A stretch of 64,000 bases of DNA, taken from assembly GCF_023343835.1 (NCBI RefSeq), contig NC_064466.1, positions 372,001-436,000 on the forward strand. Reading direction: 5' to 3'. This document shows, piece by piece, positions 1 to 12,185 of this stretch. Numbering within the stretch: the first letter of the stretch is position 1; each line of letters starts with the position of its first letter. The position numbers and the translations under genes were made by a program. The DNA is from Lagopus muta. Its lineage: Eukaryota > Chordata > Aves > Galliformes > Phasianidae. The notes beneath the pieces are model-generated. The model saw nothing but the letters and a program-made list of their open reading frames with translations. It searched no databases and had not been told where the DNA came from.

Positions 1-130
1 GGAGTATTGGGGGTCCCTATGGGGTGGCACATTTGGGGTCCCAAAGGTGGGACAGGTGGGACTCCATAAGTGGAATATTTGGGGGTCCCTATGGGGTGAG
101 ACATTGGGGGTCCTTATGGGACAGCTGGGA
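1..130. repeat. G-rich short tandem repeat at left edge
   Basis: About 35-bp units of the form 'gggggtccctatggggtg' repeat three to four times and run off the left edge. Nothing coding is visible. The stretch 130-300 is a less regular lead-in to the large array that follows. Confidence 0.6.
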
Positions 131-299
131 CCCCAAAAGTGGGGGGGTTGAGGGAATGGATGTTTTTGGGGGCGATGGAACCGCAGCTGGACACCCCAGG
201 TTGAAGGGCACCCAATGAGCCAAGGGAGCCTTGGCTGAACCCCGAACCAACTCGGCTGTGCCGACATGAAGCCAAAGGAGGACGGGTGGCACAGAGTGA

Positions 300-3200
300 C
301 ATCAATGGGATCCATTGATTCGAGGGAGGGAGGGGACAGCAGGGACAACGGACAGCAATGATGGACACCCAGGGCTGAAGGTCACCCAGTGGGACAGGAG
401 AACATTTATGGAGCCACGTAACAACAGGAGTGACCCAATGTGAGGATGGGGGTTGGTGCTGAGGGATTGCAGTGGGTCCCAATGTCCCCAGGAGGGGCTG
501 AGGGCCACCAGGAGGGACAACGGACACCAATGATGGACACCCAATGCTGAAGGTCACCCAATGGGACAGGAGAACATTTACTGCACCTGAACCAACTCAA
601 GTGTTCCAACATGAAGCCAGACGTGGATGGCAGATGGTGCTGAGTGCCACCAATGGGTCCCAATGTCCCCAGGAGGGGCTGAGGGCCACCAGGAGGGACA
701 ACAGACACCAATGATGGACACCCAGGGCTGAAGGTCACCCAAGGGGACAAGAGAACATTTATGGAGCCACGTAACAACAGGAGTGACCCAGTGGGGACAG
801 GGATTGGTTGCCGAAGGATTGCAGTGGGTCCCAATGTCCCCAGGAGGGGCTGAGGGCCACCATGAGTGACAACAGTGATGGACACCCAGGGTTGCAGGTC
901 ACCAATGGGACAGGAGAACATTTATGGAGCCACATAACAACGCGAGCGACCCATTGAGGACAGGAGCTTGTGCTGAGGGATTGCAGTGGGTCCCAATGTC
1001 CCCAAGTAGCTCCAAGGGCCACCAGGAGGGACAACGGACACCACTGATGGACACCCAGGGCTGAAGGTCACCCAGTGGGCCAAGAGGACGTTGATGGGGC
1101 CAGGGAACAACAGCAGTGTCCCAGCATGAAGATGCAGAAGAGCAGGGGATGGTGTTGGTGACATCAGGGTGTCCCCAAGCCGTTCCAAGGGCCACCAGGA
1201 GGGAGAACGGACAGCCATGATGGACACCCAGGGCTGATGGTCACCCAATGGGACAGGAGAACATTTATTGCACCTGAACCAACTCCAGTGTTCCAACATG
1301 AAGCCAAAGGTGGATGGCAGATGGTGCTGAGTGCCACCAATGGGTCCCAATGTCCCCAGGAGGGGCTGAGGGCCGCCAGGAGGGACAACAGACACCACTG
1401 ATGGACACCCAGGACTGAAGGTCACCCAAGGGGACAAGAGAACATTTATGGAGCCACGTAACAACAGGAGTGACCCAGTGTGAGGATGGGGGATGTTGCT
1501 GAAGAATAGCAGTGGGTCCCAATGTCCCCAAGCAGTTCCAAGGGCCACCAGGTGGGACAACAGACACCAATGATGGACACCCAGGGTTGCAGGTCACCCA
1601 GTGGGACAAGAGAACATTTATAGAGCCATGTAACAACGCGAGCAACCCATTGGGGACAGGAGCTTGTGCTGAGGGATTGCAGTGGGTCCCAATGTCCCCA
1701 AGTAGCTCCAAGGGCCACCAGGAGGGACAACGGACGCCACTGATGGACACCCAGGGTTGCAGGTCACCCAATGGGCCAAGAGAACATTTATTGCACCTGA
1801 ACCAACTCCAGTGTTCCAACATGAAGCCAGACGTGGATGGCAGATGGTGCTGAGTGCCACCAATGGGTCCCAATGTCCCCAGGAGGGGCTGAGGGCCACC
1901 ATGAGTGACAACAGACACCACTGATGGACACCCAGGGCTGAAGGTCACTCAATGGACCAAGAGAACATTTATAGAGCCAGGTAACAACAGGAGTGACCCA
2001 GTGGGGACAGGGATTGGTGCCGAAGGATAGCAGTGGGTCCCAATGTCCGCAGGAGGGGCTGAGGGCCACCAGGAGGGACAACAGTGATGGACACCCAGGG
2101 TTGCAGGTCACCAATGGGACAGGAGAACATTTATGGAGCCATGTAACAACATGAGTGTCCCAAGGTGAGGACAGGAGTTGGTGCTGAGGGATTGCAGTGG
2201 GTCCCAATGTCCCCAGGAGGGGCTGAGGGCCACCAGGAGGGAGAACGGACACCACTGATGGACACCCAGGGCTGAAGGTCACCCAGTGGGCCAAGAGAAC
2301 ATTTACAGAGCCATGTAACAATGTGAATGTCCCAACTTGAGGACAGGGGTTGGTGCTGAGGGATTGCAGTGGGTCCCAATGTCCCCAAGTAGCTCCAAGA
2401 GCCACCAGGAGGGACAGCGGACAGCCATGATGGAGACCCAGGGCTGAAGGGCACCCAGTGGGACAGGAGAACATTTATGGAGCCATGTAACAACAGGAGT
2501 GACCCAGTGGGGACAGGGATTGGTGCCGAAGGATTGCAGTGGGTCCCAATGTCCCCAGGAGGGGCTGAGGGCCACCATGAGTGACAACAGACACTTCTGA
2601 TGGACACCCAGGGCTGAAGGTCACCCAATGGGCCAAGAGAACATTTATGGAGCCACGTAACAACGCGAGTGACCCAGTGTGAGGATGGGGGATGTTGCTG
2701 AAGAATAGCAGTGGGTCCCAATGTCCCCAAGCTGTTCCAAGAGCCACCAGGAGGGACAACGGACACCACTGATGGACACCCAGGGTTGCAGGTCACCCAA
2801 TGGGACAGGAGAACATTTACTGCACCTGAACCAACTCAAGTGTTCCAACACGAAGCCAGACATGGATGGCAGATGGTGCTGAGGGCCACCTATGGGTCCC
2901 AATGTCCCCAGGAGGGGCTGAGGGCCACCAGGAGGGACAACGGACACCAATGATGGACACCCAGGGCTGAAGGTCACCCAATGGGACAGGAGAACATTTA
3001 TAGAGCCACATAACAACACGAGTGACCCAGTGGGGACAGGGATTGGTGCTGAGGGATTGCAGTGGGTCCCAATGTCCCCAAGCTGTTCCAAGGGCCACCA
3101 GGAGGGACAACGGACACCACTGATGGACACCCAATGCTGAAGGTCACCCAATGGGCCAAGAGAACATTTATAGAGCCATGTAACAACAGGAGTGACCCAG

Positions 3201-6200
3201 TGTGAGGATGGGGGATGTTGCTGAAGAATAGCAGTGGGTCCCAATGTCCCCAAGCAGTTCCAAGGGCCACCAGGAGGGACAACAGACACCAATGATGGAC
3301 ACCCAGGTTTGAAGGTCACCCAGTGGGACAAGAGAACATTTATGGAGCCATGTAACAACGCGAGCGACCCATTGGGGACAGGAGCTTGTGCTGAGGGATT
3401 GCAGTGGGTCCCAATGTCCCCAAGTAGCTCCAAGGGCCACCAGGAGGGACAACGGACACCACTGATGGACACCCAGGGTTGCAGGTCACCCAATGGGCCA
3501 AGAGAACATTTATTGCACCTGAACCAACTCAAGTGTTCCAACATGAAGCCAGACGTGGATGGCAGATGGTGCTGAGTGCCACCAATGGGTCCCAATGTCC
3601 CCAGGAGGGGCTGAGGGCCACCAGGAGGGACAACAGACACCACTGATGGAGAGCCAATGCTGAAGGTCACCCAAGGGGACAGGAGAACATTTATAGAGCC
3701 GTGTAACAACACGAGTGTCCCAACGTGAGGACAGGGGTTGGTGCCGAAGGATTGCAGTGGGTCCCAATGTCCCCAGGAGGGGCTGAGGGCCACCATGAGT
3801 GACAACAGTGATGGACACCCAGGGTTGCAGGTCACCAATGGGACAGGAGAACATTTATAGAGCCACGTAACAACACGAGCGACCCATTGGGGACAGGAGC
3901 TTGTGCTGAGGGATTGCAGTGGGTCCCAATGTCCCCAAGTAGCTCCAAAAGCCACCAGGAGGGACAATGGACGCCACTGATGGACATCCAATGCTGATGG
4001 TCACCCAATGGGCCAAGAGGACATTGATAGAGCCACATAACAACATGAGTGTCCCAGTGTGAGGATGGGGGATGTTGCTGAAGAATAGCAGTGGGTCCCA
4101 ATGTCCCCAAGTAGCTCCAAAAGCCACCAGGAGGGACAACGGACACCAATGATGGACACCCAAGGTTGAATGTCACCCAATGGGCCAAGAGAACATTTAT
4201 TGCACCCGAACCAACTCAAGTGCTCCAACACGAAGCCAGACATGGATGGCAGATGGTGCTGAGTGCCACCAATGGGTCCCAATGTCCCCAGGAGGGGCTG
4301 AGGGCCACCAGGAGGGACAACAGACACCAATGATGGACACCCAGGGTTGCAGGTCACCAATGGGACAGGAGAACATTTATAGAGCCACATAACAACACGA
4401 GTGACCCAGTGGGGACAGGGATTGGTGCTGAGGGATTGCAGTGGGTCCCAATGTCCCCAAGCTGTTCCAAGGGCCACCAGGAGGGACAACGGACACCACT
4501 GATGGACACCCAATGCTGAAGGTCACCCAATGGGCCAAGAGAACATTTATAGAGCCATGTAACAACAGGAGTGACCCAGTGTGAGGATGGGGGATGTTGC
4601 TGAAGAATAGCAGTGGGTCCCAATGTCCCCAAGCAGTTCCAAGGGCCACCAGGAGGGACAACAGACACCAATGATGGACACCCAGGTTTGAAGGTCACCC
4701 AGTGGGACAAGAGAACATTTATGGAGCCATGTAACAACGCGAGCGACCCATTGGGGACAGGAGCTTGTGCTGAGGGATTGCAGTGGGTCCCAATGTCCCC
4801 AAGTAGCTCCAAGGGCCACCAGGAGGGACAACGGACGCCACTGATGGACACCCAGGGTTGCAGGTCACCCAATGGGCCAAGAGAACATTTATTGCACCTG
4901 AACCAACTCCAGTGTTCCAACATGAAGCCAGACGTGGATGGCAGATGGTGCTGAGTGCCACCAATGGGTCCCAATGTCCCCAGGAGGGGCTGAGGGCCAC
5001 CATGAGTGACAACAGACACCACTGATGGACACCCAGGGCTGAAGGTCACTCAATGGACCAAGAGAACATTTATAGAGCCAGGTAACAACAGGAGTGACCC
5101 AGTGGGGACAGGGATTGGTGCCGAAGGATAGCAGTGGGTCCCAATGTCCGCAGGAGGGGCTGAGGGCCACCAGGAGGGACAACAGTGATGGACACCCAGG
5201 GTTGCAGGTCACCAATGGGACAGGAGAACATTTATGGAGCCATGTAACAACATGAGTGTCCCAAGGTGAGGACAGGAGTTGGTGCTGAGGGATTGCAGTG
5301 GGTCCCAATGTCCCCAGGAGGGGCTGAGGGCCACCAGGAGGGAGAACGGACACCACTGATGGACACCCAGGGCTGAAGGTCACCCAGTGGGCCAAGAGAA
5401 CATTTACAGAGCCATGTAACAATGTGAATGTCCCAACTTGAGGACAGGGGTTGGTGCTGAGGGATTGCAGTGGGTCCCAATGTCCCCAAGTAGCTCCAAG
5501 AGCCACCAGGAGGGACAGCGGACAGCCATGATGGAGACCCAGGGGCTGAAGGGCACCCAGTGGGACAGGAGAACATTTATGGAGCCATGTAACAACAGGA
5601 GTGACCCAGTGGGGACAGGGATTGGGTGCCGAAGGATTGCAGTGGGTCCCATGTCCCCAGGAGGGGCTGAGGGCCACCATGAGTGACAACAGACACTTCT
5701 GATGGACACCCAGGGCTGAAGGTCACCCAATGGGCCAAGAGAACATTTATGGAGCCACGTAACAACGCGAGTGACCCAGTGTGAGGATGGGGGATGTTGC
5801 TGAAGAATAGCAGTGGGTCCCAATGTCCCCAAGCTGTTCCAAGAGCCACCAGGAGGGACAACGGACGCCACTGATGGACACCCAGGGTTGCAGGTCACCC
5901 AATGGGACAGGAGAACATTTACTGCACCTGAACCAACTCAAGTGTTCCAACACGAAGCCAGACATGGATGGCAGATGGTGCTGAGGGCCACCTATGGGTC
6001 CCAATGTCCCCAGGAGGGGCTGAGGGCCACCAGGAGGGACAACGGACACCAATGATGGACACCCAGGGCTGAAGGTCACCCAATGGAACAGGAGAACATT
6101 TATAGAGCCACATAAACAACACGAGTGACCCAGTGGGGACAGGGATTGGTGCTGAGGGATTGCAGTGGGTCCCAATGTCCCCCAAGCTGTTCCAAGGGCC

Positions 6201-7863
6201 ACCAGGAGGGACAACGGACACCACTGATGGACACCCAATGCTGAAGGTCACCCAATGGGCCAAGAGAACATTTATAGAGCCATGTAACAACAGGAGTGAC
6301 CCAGTGTGAGGATGGGGGATGTTGCTGAAGAATAGCAGTGGGTCCCAATGTCCCCAAGCAGTTCCAAGGGCCACCAGGAGGGACAACAGACACCAATGAT
6401 GGACACCCAGGTTTGAAGGTCACCCAGTGGGACAAGAGAACATTTATGGAGCCATGTAACAACGCGAGCGACCCATTGGGGACAGGAGCTTGTGCTGAGG
6501 GATTGCAGTGGGTCCCAATGTCCCCAAGTAGCTCCAAGGGCCACCAGGAGGGACAACGGACACCACTGATGGACACCCAGGGTTGCAGGTCACCCAATGG
6601 GCCAAGAGAACATTTATTGCACCTGAACCAACTCAAGTGTTCCAACATGAAGCCAGACGTGGATGGCAGATGGTGCTGAGTGCCACCAATGGGTCCCAAT
6701 GTCCCAGGAGGGGCTGAGGGCCACCAGGAGGGACAACAGACACCACTGATGGAGAGCCAATGCTGAAGGTCACCCAAGGGGACAGGAGAACATTTATAGA
6801 GCCGTGTAACAACACGAGTGTCCCAACGTGAGGACAGGGGTTGGTGCCGAAGGATTGCAGTGGGTCCCAATGTCCCCAGGAGGGGCTGAGGGCCACCATG
6901 AGTGACAACAGTGATGGACACCCAGGGTTGCAGGTCACCAATGGGACAGGAGAACATTTATAGAGCCACGTAACAACACGAGCGACCCATTGGGGACAGG
7001 AGCTTGTGCTGAGGGATTGCAGTGGGTCCCAATGTCCCCAAGTAGCTCCAAAAGCCACCAGGAGGGACAATGGACGCCACTGATGGACATCCAATGCTGA
7101 TGGTCACCCAATGGGCCAAGAGGACATTGATAGAGCCACATAACAACATGAGTGTCCCAGTGTGAGGATGGGGGATGTTGCTGAAGAATAGCAGTGGGTC
7201 CCAATGTCCCCAAGTAGCTCCAAAAGCCACCAGGAGGGACAACGGACACCAATGATGGACACCCAAGGTTGAATGTCACCCAATGGGCCAAGAGAACATT
7301 TATTGCACCCGAACCAACTCAAGTGCTCCAACACGAAGCCAGACATGGATGGCAGATGGTGCTGAGTGCCACCAATGGGTCCCAATGTCCCCAGGAGGGG
7401 CTGAGGGCCACCAGGAGGGACAACAGACACCAATGATGGACACCCAGGGTTGCAGGTCACCAATGGGACAGGAGAACATTTATGGAGCCACGTAACAACA
7501 CGAGTGACCCAGTGGGGACAGGGATTGGTGCTGAGGGATTGCAGTGGGTCCCAATGTCCCCAAGCTGTTCCAAGGGCCACCAGGAGGGACAACGGACACC
7601 AATGATGGACACCCAATGCTGAAGGTCACCCAATGGGGCCAAGAGAACATTTATAGAGCCAGGTAACAACAGGAGTGACCCAGTGTGAGGATGGGGGATG
7701 TTGCTGAAGAATAGCAGTGGGTCCCAATGTCCCCAAGTAGCTCCAAAAGCCACCAGGAGGGACAGTGGTCACCACTGATGGGACACCCAATGCTGATGGT
7801 CACCCTAAGGGCCAAGAGAGCATTTATAGAGCCACGTAACAATGCGAGCGTCGCAAGGTGAGG
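300..7863. repeat. ~172-bp minisatellite array, ~44 units, with higher-order structure
   Basis: The landmark 'gagaacatttat' recurs every 170-176 bp. Each unit also holds 'cagtgggtcccaatgtcccc' and 'ccaccaggagggaca'. Neighbouring units differ at many sites, but blocks repeat almost exactly at larger offsets. About 1.25-4.35 kb matches 4.35-7.47 kb at an offset near 3,102 bp (18 units), and about 3.0-4.3 kb also matches 4.38-5.0 kb at an offset of 1,379 bp (8 units). This indicates recent segmental copying within an older array. The array abuts the TRAPPC5 stop codon, so TRAPPC5 transcripts probably end inside it. The many 60-450 codon open frames here arise from the repeat and are not genes. 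Confidence 0.93.
7823..7828 (-). promoter_or_regulatory. TRAPPC5: Possible variant poly(A) signal for TRAPPC5
   Basis: TATAAA on the minus strand lies about 67 nt past the TRAPPC5 stop codon, in the first unit of the 172-bp array. No AATAAA is seen nearer. The same motif recurs in most array units, so the true cleavage site cannot be fixed from sequence. Confidence 0.3.
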
Positions 7864-7894
7864 ACGGGGGACACCCCCCATCTCCAGGCCCCCC

Positions 7895-8460
7895 TCATCG
7901 CCCCTCCAGGCTCTTGTCCCTGGCGATGACCCCCTCCTCAAACTTGATCATCAGCGTGGTGCCCTTGTGCCAATGCGCCGTCACCTTGGCCGGGAAGCCG
8001 CTGGCTCCCAGCACCGCCTCCACCAAACCGGCCGTGAAGGCGGCGCAGTTGAGCGTGCTGTTCTCCCTGGGCACGGAGATGAAGGTGTTGACCAGAGGCT
8101 CCCTCTCGATGACGTAGAACGTCTTGTCGTCGTCGTTGGCCTGCTCCAGCTTGTCGGCCTCCTTCCCGAACAGCGCCCTCCACACGGGGCTTTGACGAAC
8201 AGGAGGATGCTCAGCACTTTGGTCTCGCGGCGCCCGCCCCGCTCGCGGCTCACCAGCGGGTCCAGGAGGCGCAGGCCGACCTGGTGGCCCAGCTGGGCCA
8301 GTTTGGACTGCAGCTCGGCCACCGAGTAGACGCGGCGCTGGCAGTACTGCACCAACTCGCAGAAGAGGAGGGCGAAGGCACTCAGGCTCACCTCCCCCCG
8401 CGGGCGGCCCAGCGGGCGCTCCAGCAAAGGGGATTTGCCACGGGTGAAGCGGGATTCCAT
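7895..8460 (-). CDS. TRAPPC5: TRAPPC5, TRAPP complex subunit 5 (single coding exon)
   Basis: Subunit of the TRAPP tethering complexes, which activate Rab1/Ypt1-type GTPases on ER-Golgi and Golgi membranes (Bet3-like fold, known for the family). The frame opens MESRFTRGKSPLLERPLGR, includes 'EVSLSAFALLF', 'LFGKEADKLEQANDD', 'ENSTLNC' and 'AHWHKGTTLMIKFEE', and ends RDKSLEGR-stop. These are close matches to human TRAPPC5 as I recall it, and the 188-residue length is the same. The ATG at 8,460 lies 4 nt after a splice acceptor (caatacag|gacc), so the 5' UTR is split and the whole coding region is in exon 2. The frame slips near 8,188-8,192: the sequence reads GTCAAAGCC where one more A (AAAA) would keep the conserved VWRALFGKE segment in frame. 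I take this as a sequence error rather than a pseudogene, because codon usage and conservation hold on both sides. Confidence 0.95.
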
Positions 8461-8463
8461 GGT

Positions 8464-10000
8464 CCTGTATTGGGGGGGGGGGGGTAAAAGTGAGGGGGGG
8501 TCGGTGGGTGGGGTGGGGGGAACCCACTGTGGGGTGGGGGGTGGGAGGGAGCCATTGGGAGTTGATGGGTGGGGGGAAGGAAGGGCTTGTTGGGTGGGGG
8601 GGGGAGGAGATTCCATGGTCCTATGGTGGGGGGGGGTGTAAAAGTGAGTGGGGGGGTCGGTAGGTGGGGTGGGGGGAACCCACTGGGGGGTGGGGGTTGG
8701 GAGGGAAGCCATTGGGAGCTGATGGATGGGGAAGGAAAGGCTCCTTGGGTGGGGGGGGAGGAGATTCCATGGTCCTATATTGGGGGGGGGTGTAAAAGTG
8801 AGGGGGGGTGGGGAGGGGGGTGGGGAGGGGGCTGGGGGTGGGGTGGGGGCCTACTGGGGTGGTGGGTGCTGCGAGGGAGCCATTGGGAGCTGTTGGGTGG
8901 GGGGAAGGGAGATTCCATGGTCCTATATTGAGGGGGGGGGCTGTAAAAGTGAGGGAGGGGTTGGTGGGGGGTGGGGGGAACCCACTGGGGGGGTGGGGGC
9001 TGGGAGGGAGCCATTGGGAGTTGATGGGTGGGGGGACGGGGGGGGGTCATTGAGGGGGGGGGAAGGAGATTCCATGGTCCTATATTGGGGGGGGTGTAAA
9101 AGTGAGGGGGGTGGGGAGGGGGGTGGGGAGGGGGGTGGGGAGGGGGGTGGGGAGGGGGGTGGGGAGGGGGGAACCTGCTGGGGGAGTGGGGGCTGGGAGG
9201 AAGCCATTGGGAGTTGATGGGTGGGGAAGGAAGGGCTTGTTGGGTGGGGGGGGGAGGAGATTCCATGGTCCAGTATTGGGGGGGGGGGTAAATGTGAGGG
9301 GGGGGTCGGTGGGTGGTGGGGGGGAATCCACTGGGGGGTGGGGGCTGGGAGGGAGCCATTGGGAGTTGATGGGTGGGGAGGGGGGTCACTGGAAGCTGAT
9401 GGGTGGGGGGACTTCAGTGGGTGGGTGGGAGAAGTTGTGGGAGGGAGCTGATGGGTGGGGGACGGGGGGGGGTCATTGCGTGGGGGGGAAGGAGATTCCA
9501 TGGTCCTATATTGGGGGGGGGGCGGGTAAAAGTGAGGGGGGGTCGGTGGGTGGGGGGTGGGGGGAACCCACTGGGGGGGTGGGGGTTACGAGGGAGCCAT
9601 TGGGAGCTGATGGGTGGGGGGGGGGGAACCCATTGGGTGGGGGGAGGAAGCCATTGGGAGTTGATGAGGAGGGGACGGGACCCGTTGGGTGGGGGGAGAA
9701 CCCAGTGGAGACAGTTTGGTGGGGGGGGGGGCACTCATCGGGATGGGGGGGACATTGGGGGGGGGCTGGGGACCCATTTATGGGGGGGCAGCCCTCGTTG
9801 GGTGCTGCTGGGTGGGGGGGGGGGGCACTAATTGGGAGACGCTGGGTGGGGGAGGGGCTCGGGGGGGGGGAATAGGAGATGGGGGGGGGGGGCATTAATT
9901 GGGTTGGGGGGGGGAAGCCTCTGTGGGGAGGGGGAACCCATAATGAGACCAGGGTTGGGGGGGCACCCATATCCCACTGGGGGGGGGAACGGGGCCGCCA
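8464..10000. repeat. ~150-bp G-rich minisatellite in TRAPPC5 intron 1 carrying copies of its acceptor and ATG
   Basis: Units of about 148-235 bp made of G runs, 'gtaaaagtgagggggg' and 'gccattgggagttgatggg'. Each early unit holds 'gattccatggtcctatattg', a copy of the TRAPPC5 exon-2 border read on the other strand (acceptor AG, gacc, ATGGAATC). ATG copies lie with their first base at 8,616, 8,770, 8,918, 9,075, 9,266 and 9,501, in addition to the real one at 8,460. Beyond 9.6 kb the units degrade into G-rich spacer. Confidence 0.88.
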
Positions 10001-10084
10001 TATTGCCTCAGGGCCCATTTGGGGGGGGGCCCAGAGACCCCCACGCCCCAACACCCCCCCGTCGCCCCCCCCGCAGCCCCTTAC

Positions 10085-10150
10085 CAGCAACGCCGCTGTC
10101 AAGCCGCTCTACCGCTTTACGGCCGCCGCTGTCGTAAAAGCGCAGCGCAG
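10085..10150 (-). other. TRAPPC5: TRAPPC5 noncoding first exon (5' boundary approximate)
   Basis: On the minus strand a good donor, GTTGCTG|gtaagg, ends the exon at 10,085. It pairs with the acceptor just before the TRAPPC5 start, giving a ~1.6 kb 5' UTR intron. The upstream limit of the exon is not marked in the sequence; I place it within the CpG-rich block. Confidence 0.6.
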
Positions 10151-10260
10151 AGCGGGGAGTTGAGAGATGGGCGTGGCCGAAGCGGGAGGGGCGGGGCCAG
10201 GGGTAGAAGCTCCGCCTCCAACCGGAAGTGCGGGTGGTGGCGCCGCTCAGAGGGAGGGGA
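10100..10260 (-). promoter_or_regulatory. TRAPPC5: TRAPPC5 CpG-rich core promoter
   Basis: CpG-dense unique sequence between two arrays. It has an Sp1-type GC box (ggggcggggc, about 10,188-10,197), a perfect ETS/GABP site (accggaagt, 10,221-10,229) and no TATA box. This is typical of a housekeeping gene. It is the only non-repetitive stretch between 8.5 and 12.0 kb. Confidence 0.6.
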
Positions 10261-10261
10261 A

Positions 10262-10660
10262 ACCCATAAAGATCCATGGAGACCCATAGAGACCCCATAG
10301 AGAGGGATTCATGGAGACCCCATAGAAAGACCCCTAGAGAAACCCCATAGAGACCCAGAGAGACCCCATAGAGATCCATGGGGACCTATGGAGACCCATG
10401 GAAACCCATAGACACCCATAGAGACCCATAGAGGGATTCATAGACCCCATAGAGACCCATAGAGAAACCCCATAAGACCCCATAGAGAGACCCATAGAGA
10501 CCCATAGAGAGACCCATAGAGAAACCCCATAGAGACCCCAAAGGGAAACCCACAGAGTCCCATAGAGATCCATAGAGCCCCATAGAAACCCCATAGACAC
10601 CCATAGAGACCCATAGAGACCCCATAGAGAGGCCCCATAGAGACCCATAGGGAGCAGCCT
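10262..10660. repeat. ~10-11-bp minisatellite (ccatagagac)
   Basis: About 38 units of 'cccatagaga' with small variations. No coding signal; it lies just upstream of the TRAPPC5 promoter. Confidence 0.85.
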
Positions 10661-10679
10661 GAACTGCTGACCCATGGGA

Positions 10680-10890
10680 TCTGTGGTGTATTATGGGGCC
10701 CCTATGGGGTCTGTGGGTGCTATGGGGCACCTATGGGTGCCATTGGGTACCTATGGGGTCTGCGGCTGCTGTAGGGCACCTATGGGTGCTATGAGGTGCC
10801 TACGGGGTCTGTGGGTGTTGTGGGGGCACCTATGGGGTCTGTGGGTGCTATGGGGCGTCTATGGGGTCTGTGGGTTCTGTGGGGCATCTA
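10680..10890. repeat. Short minisatellite (ggtctgtgggtgctatgggg)
   Basis: About seven units of roughly 30 bp ('tatggggtctgtgggtgct' with 'gggcacctatggg'). Nothing else is seen here. Confidence 0.75.
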
Positions 10891-12010
10891 TGCACTGAGG
10901 GGCACCGGGGGGCTCTGAGAAGCACTGGGGGGCACTGGGGGCACAAGGGGGCTCTGATGGGCTCCGGGGGCAGTGGGGGGCAGTGGGAAGCACTGGGGGT
11001 CACTGGGGGGTTCTGAGAGGCACTGGGAGGACACTGGGGGCACTGGGGGGCACTGGGGGGCATTGACAAGAACTGGGGGGCTCTGAGGGGCACTGACGGG
11101 CACTGATGGGCACTGGGGGGCAGTGGGAAGCACTGGGGGGGGCACTGAGGGGCTCTGAGGAGCACTGGGGGGCACTGGGGGGGCATTGACAAGAACAGAA
11201 CTGGGGGGCGCTGGGGGGCAGTGGGGGGTTCTGAAGAGCACTGGGGGGCTCTGAGAGGCACTGGGGGGGCACTGGGGGCAGTGGGGGACACTGGGGGGCA
11301 TTGACAAGATCTGGGGGCACTGGGGGCACAAGGGGGCTCTGATGGGCTCCGGGGGCAGTGGGGGGCAGTGGGGGGTTCTGAGAGGCACTGGGGGAACTGG
11401 GGGCAGTGGGGGGCACTGGGGGGCTCTGAGGGGCACTGATGGGCACTGGGGGGCAGTGGGAAGCACTGGGGGGGGCTCTGGGGGGCTCTGAGGAGCACTG
11501 GGGGGCTCTGAGGGGCACTGGGGGGGCACTGGGGGCAGCGGGGGGCACTGGGGGGCATTGACAAGAACTGGGGGTCACTGGGGGGATCTGAGGGGCACTG
11601 ACAGGCACTGAGGGGCACTGGGGGGCGCAAGGGGGCTCTGATGAGCACTGGGGGGCAGTGGGGGGGCACTGACAAGAATTGGGGGTCACTGGGGGGCTCT
11701 GAGAGGCAGTGGGGGGCAGTGGGGGGCTCTGAGGAGTACTCAGGGGCTCTGAGAGGCACTGGGGGGGCACTGGGGGGCACTGGGGGGCATTGACAAGACC
11801 AGAACTGGGGGGCACTGGGGGGCAGTGGGGGGTTCTGAAGAGCACTGGGGGGCTCTGAGGGGCACTGGGGGGGCACTGGGGGCAGTGGGGGGCAGTGGGG
11901 GGCATTGACAAGAACTGGGGGTCACTGGGGGGCTTTGAGGAGCACTGGGGGCAGTGGGGGGCAGTGGAAAACACTGGGGGGCAGTGGGGGGATCTGAGGG
12001 GCAGTGGGGG
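10891..12010. repeat. G-rich array of ~10-bp words (cactgggggg)
   Basis: Around 110 words of 'cactgggggg', 'ctctgagggg' and 'cattgacaag' in changing order, with loosely repeated ~300-bp blocks. The minus-strand open frames of 200-350 codons rich in Pro, Ser and Cys are products of this repeat. Confidence 0.85.
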
Positions 12011-12024
12011 GCACAGGTGAAGCT

Positions 12025-12185
12025 GTGTCAATTTAAGGTTAAGGCTGAGTTTAGGGGCGGATTCAATCATTTAGGGTTAGGGCAGGTTTGGGTTTTGGGG
12101 CTGAGTCTGGAGCAAATTGGGGTCGGGCTGAATTTGGGATCAGGCTGCATTTGGGGTCAGGCTGAGTTTGGGGTGGTTTGGGTTC
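12025..12185. repeat. Dispersed duplicate of a segment in lectin intron 5
   Basis: The run of words 'aaggctgagttta', 'ggattcaatcattta', 'gggttagggcagg' and 'ggagcaaattggggt' appears in the same order at about 21,085-21,240. This copy lies just past the 3' end of the lectin gene; the other is inside the gene. Confidence 0.6.

Noticed and set aside
300-7863. CRISPR-like array
   Set aside because: Units are ~172 bp and diverged throughout; there is no short identical repeat with unique spacers, and the context is vertebrate.
7895-8460. TRAPPC5 as a pseudogene because of the frame slip
   Set aside because: Promoter, 5' intron, length and protein are conserved on both sides of a single missing base, and similar slips occur in neighbouring essential genes.
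12071-12082. Telomere-like TTAGGGTTAGGG
   Set aside because: Only two units within G/T-rich sequence; chance in this composition.
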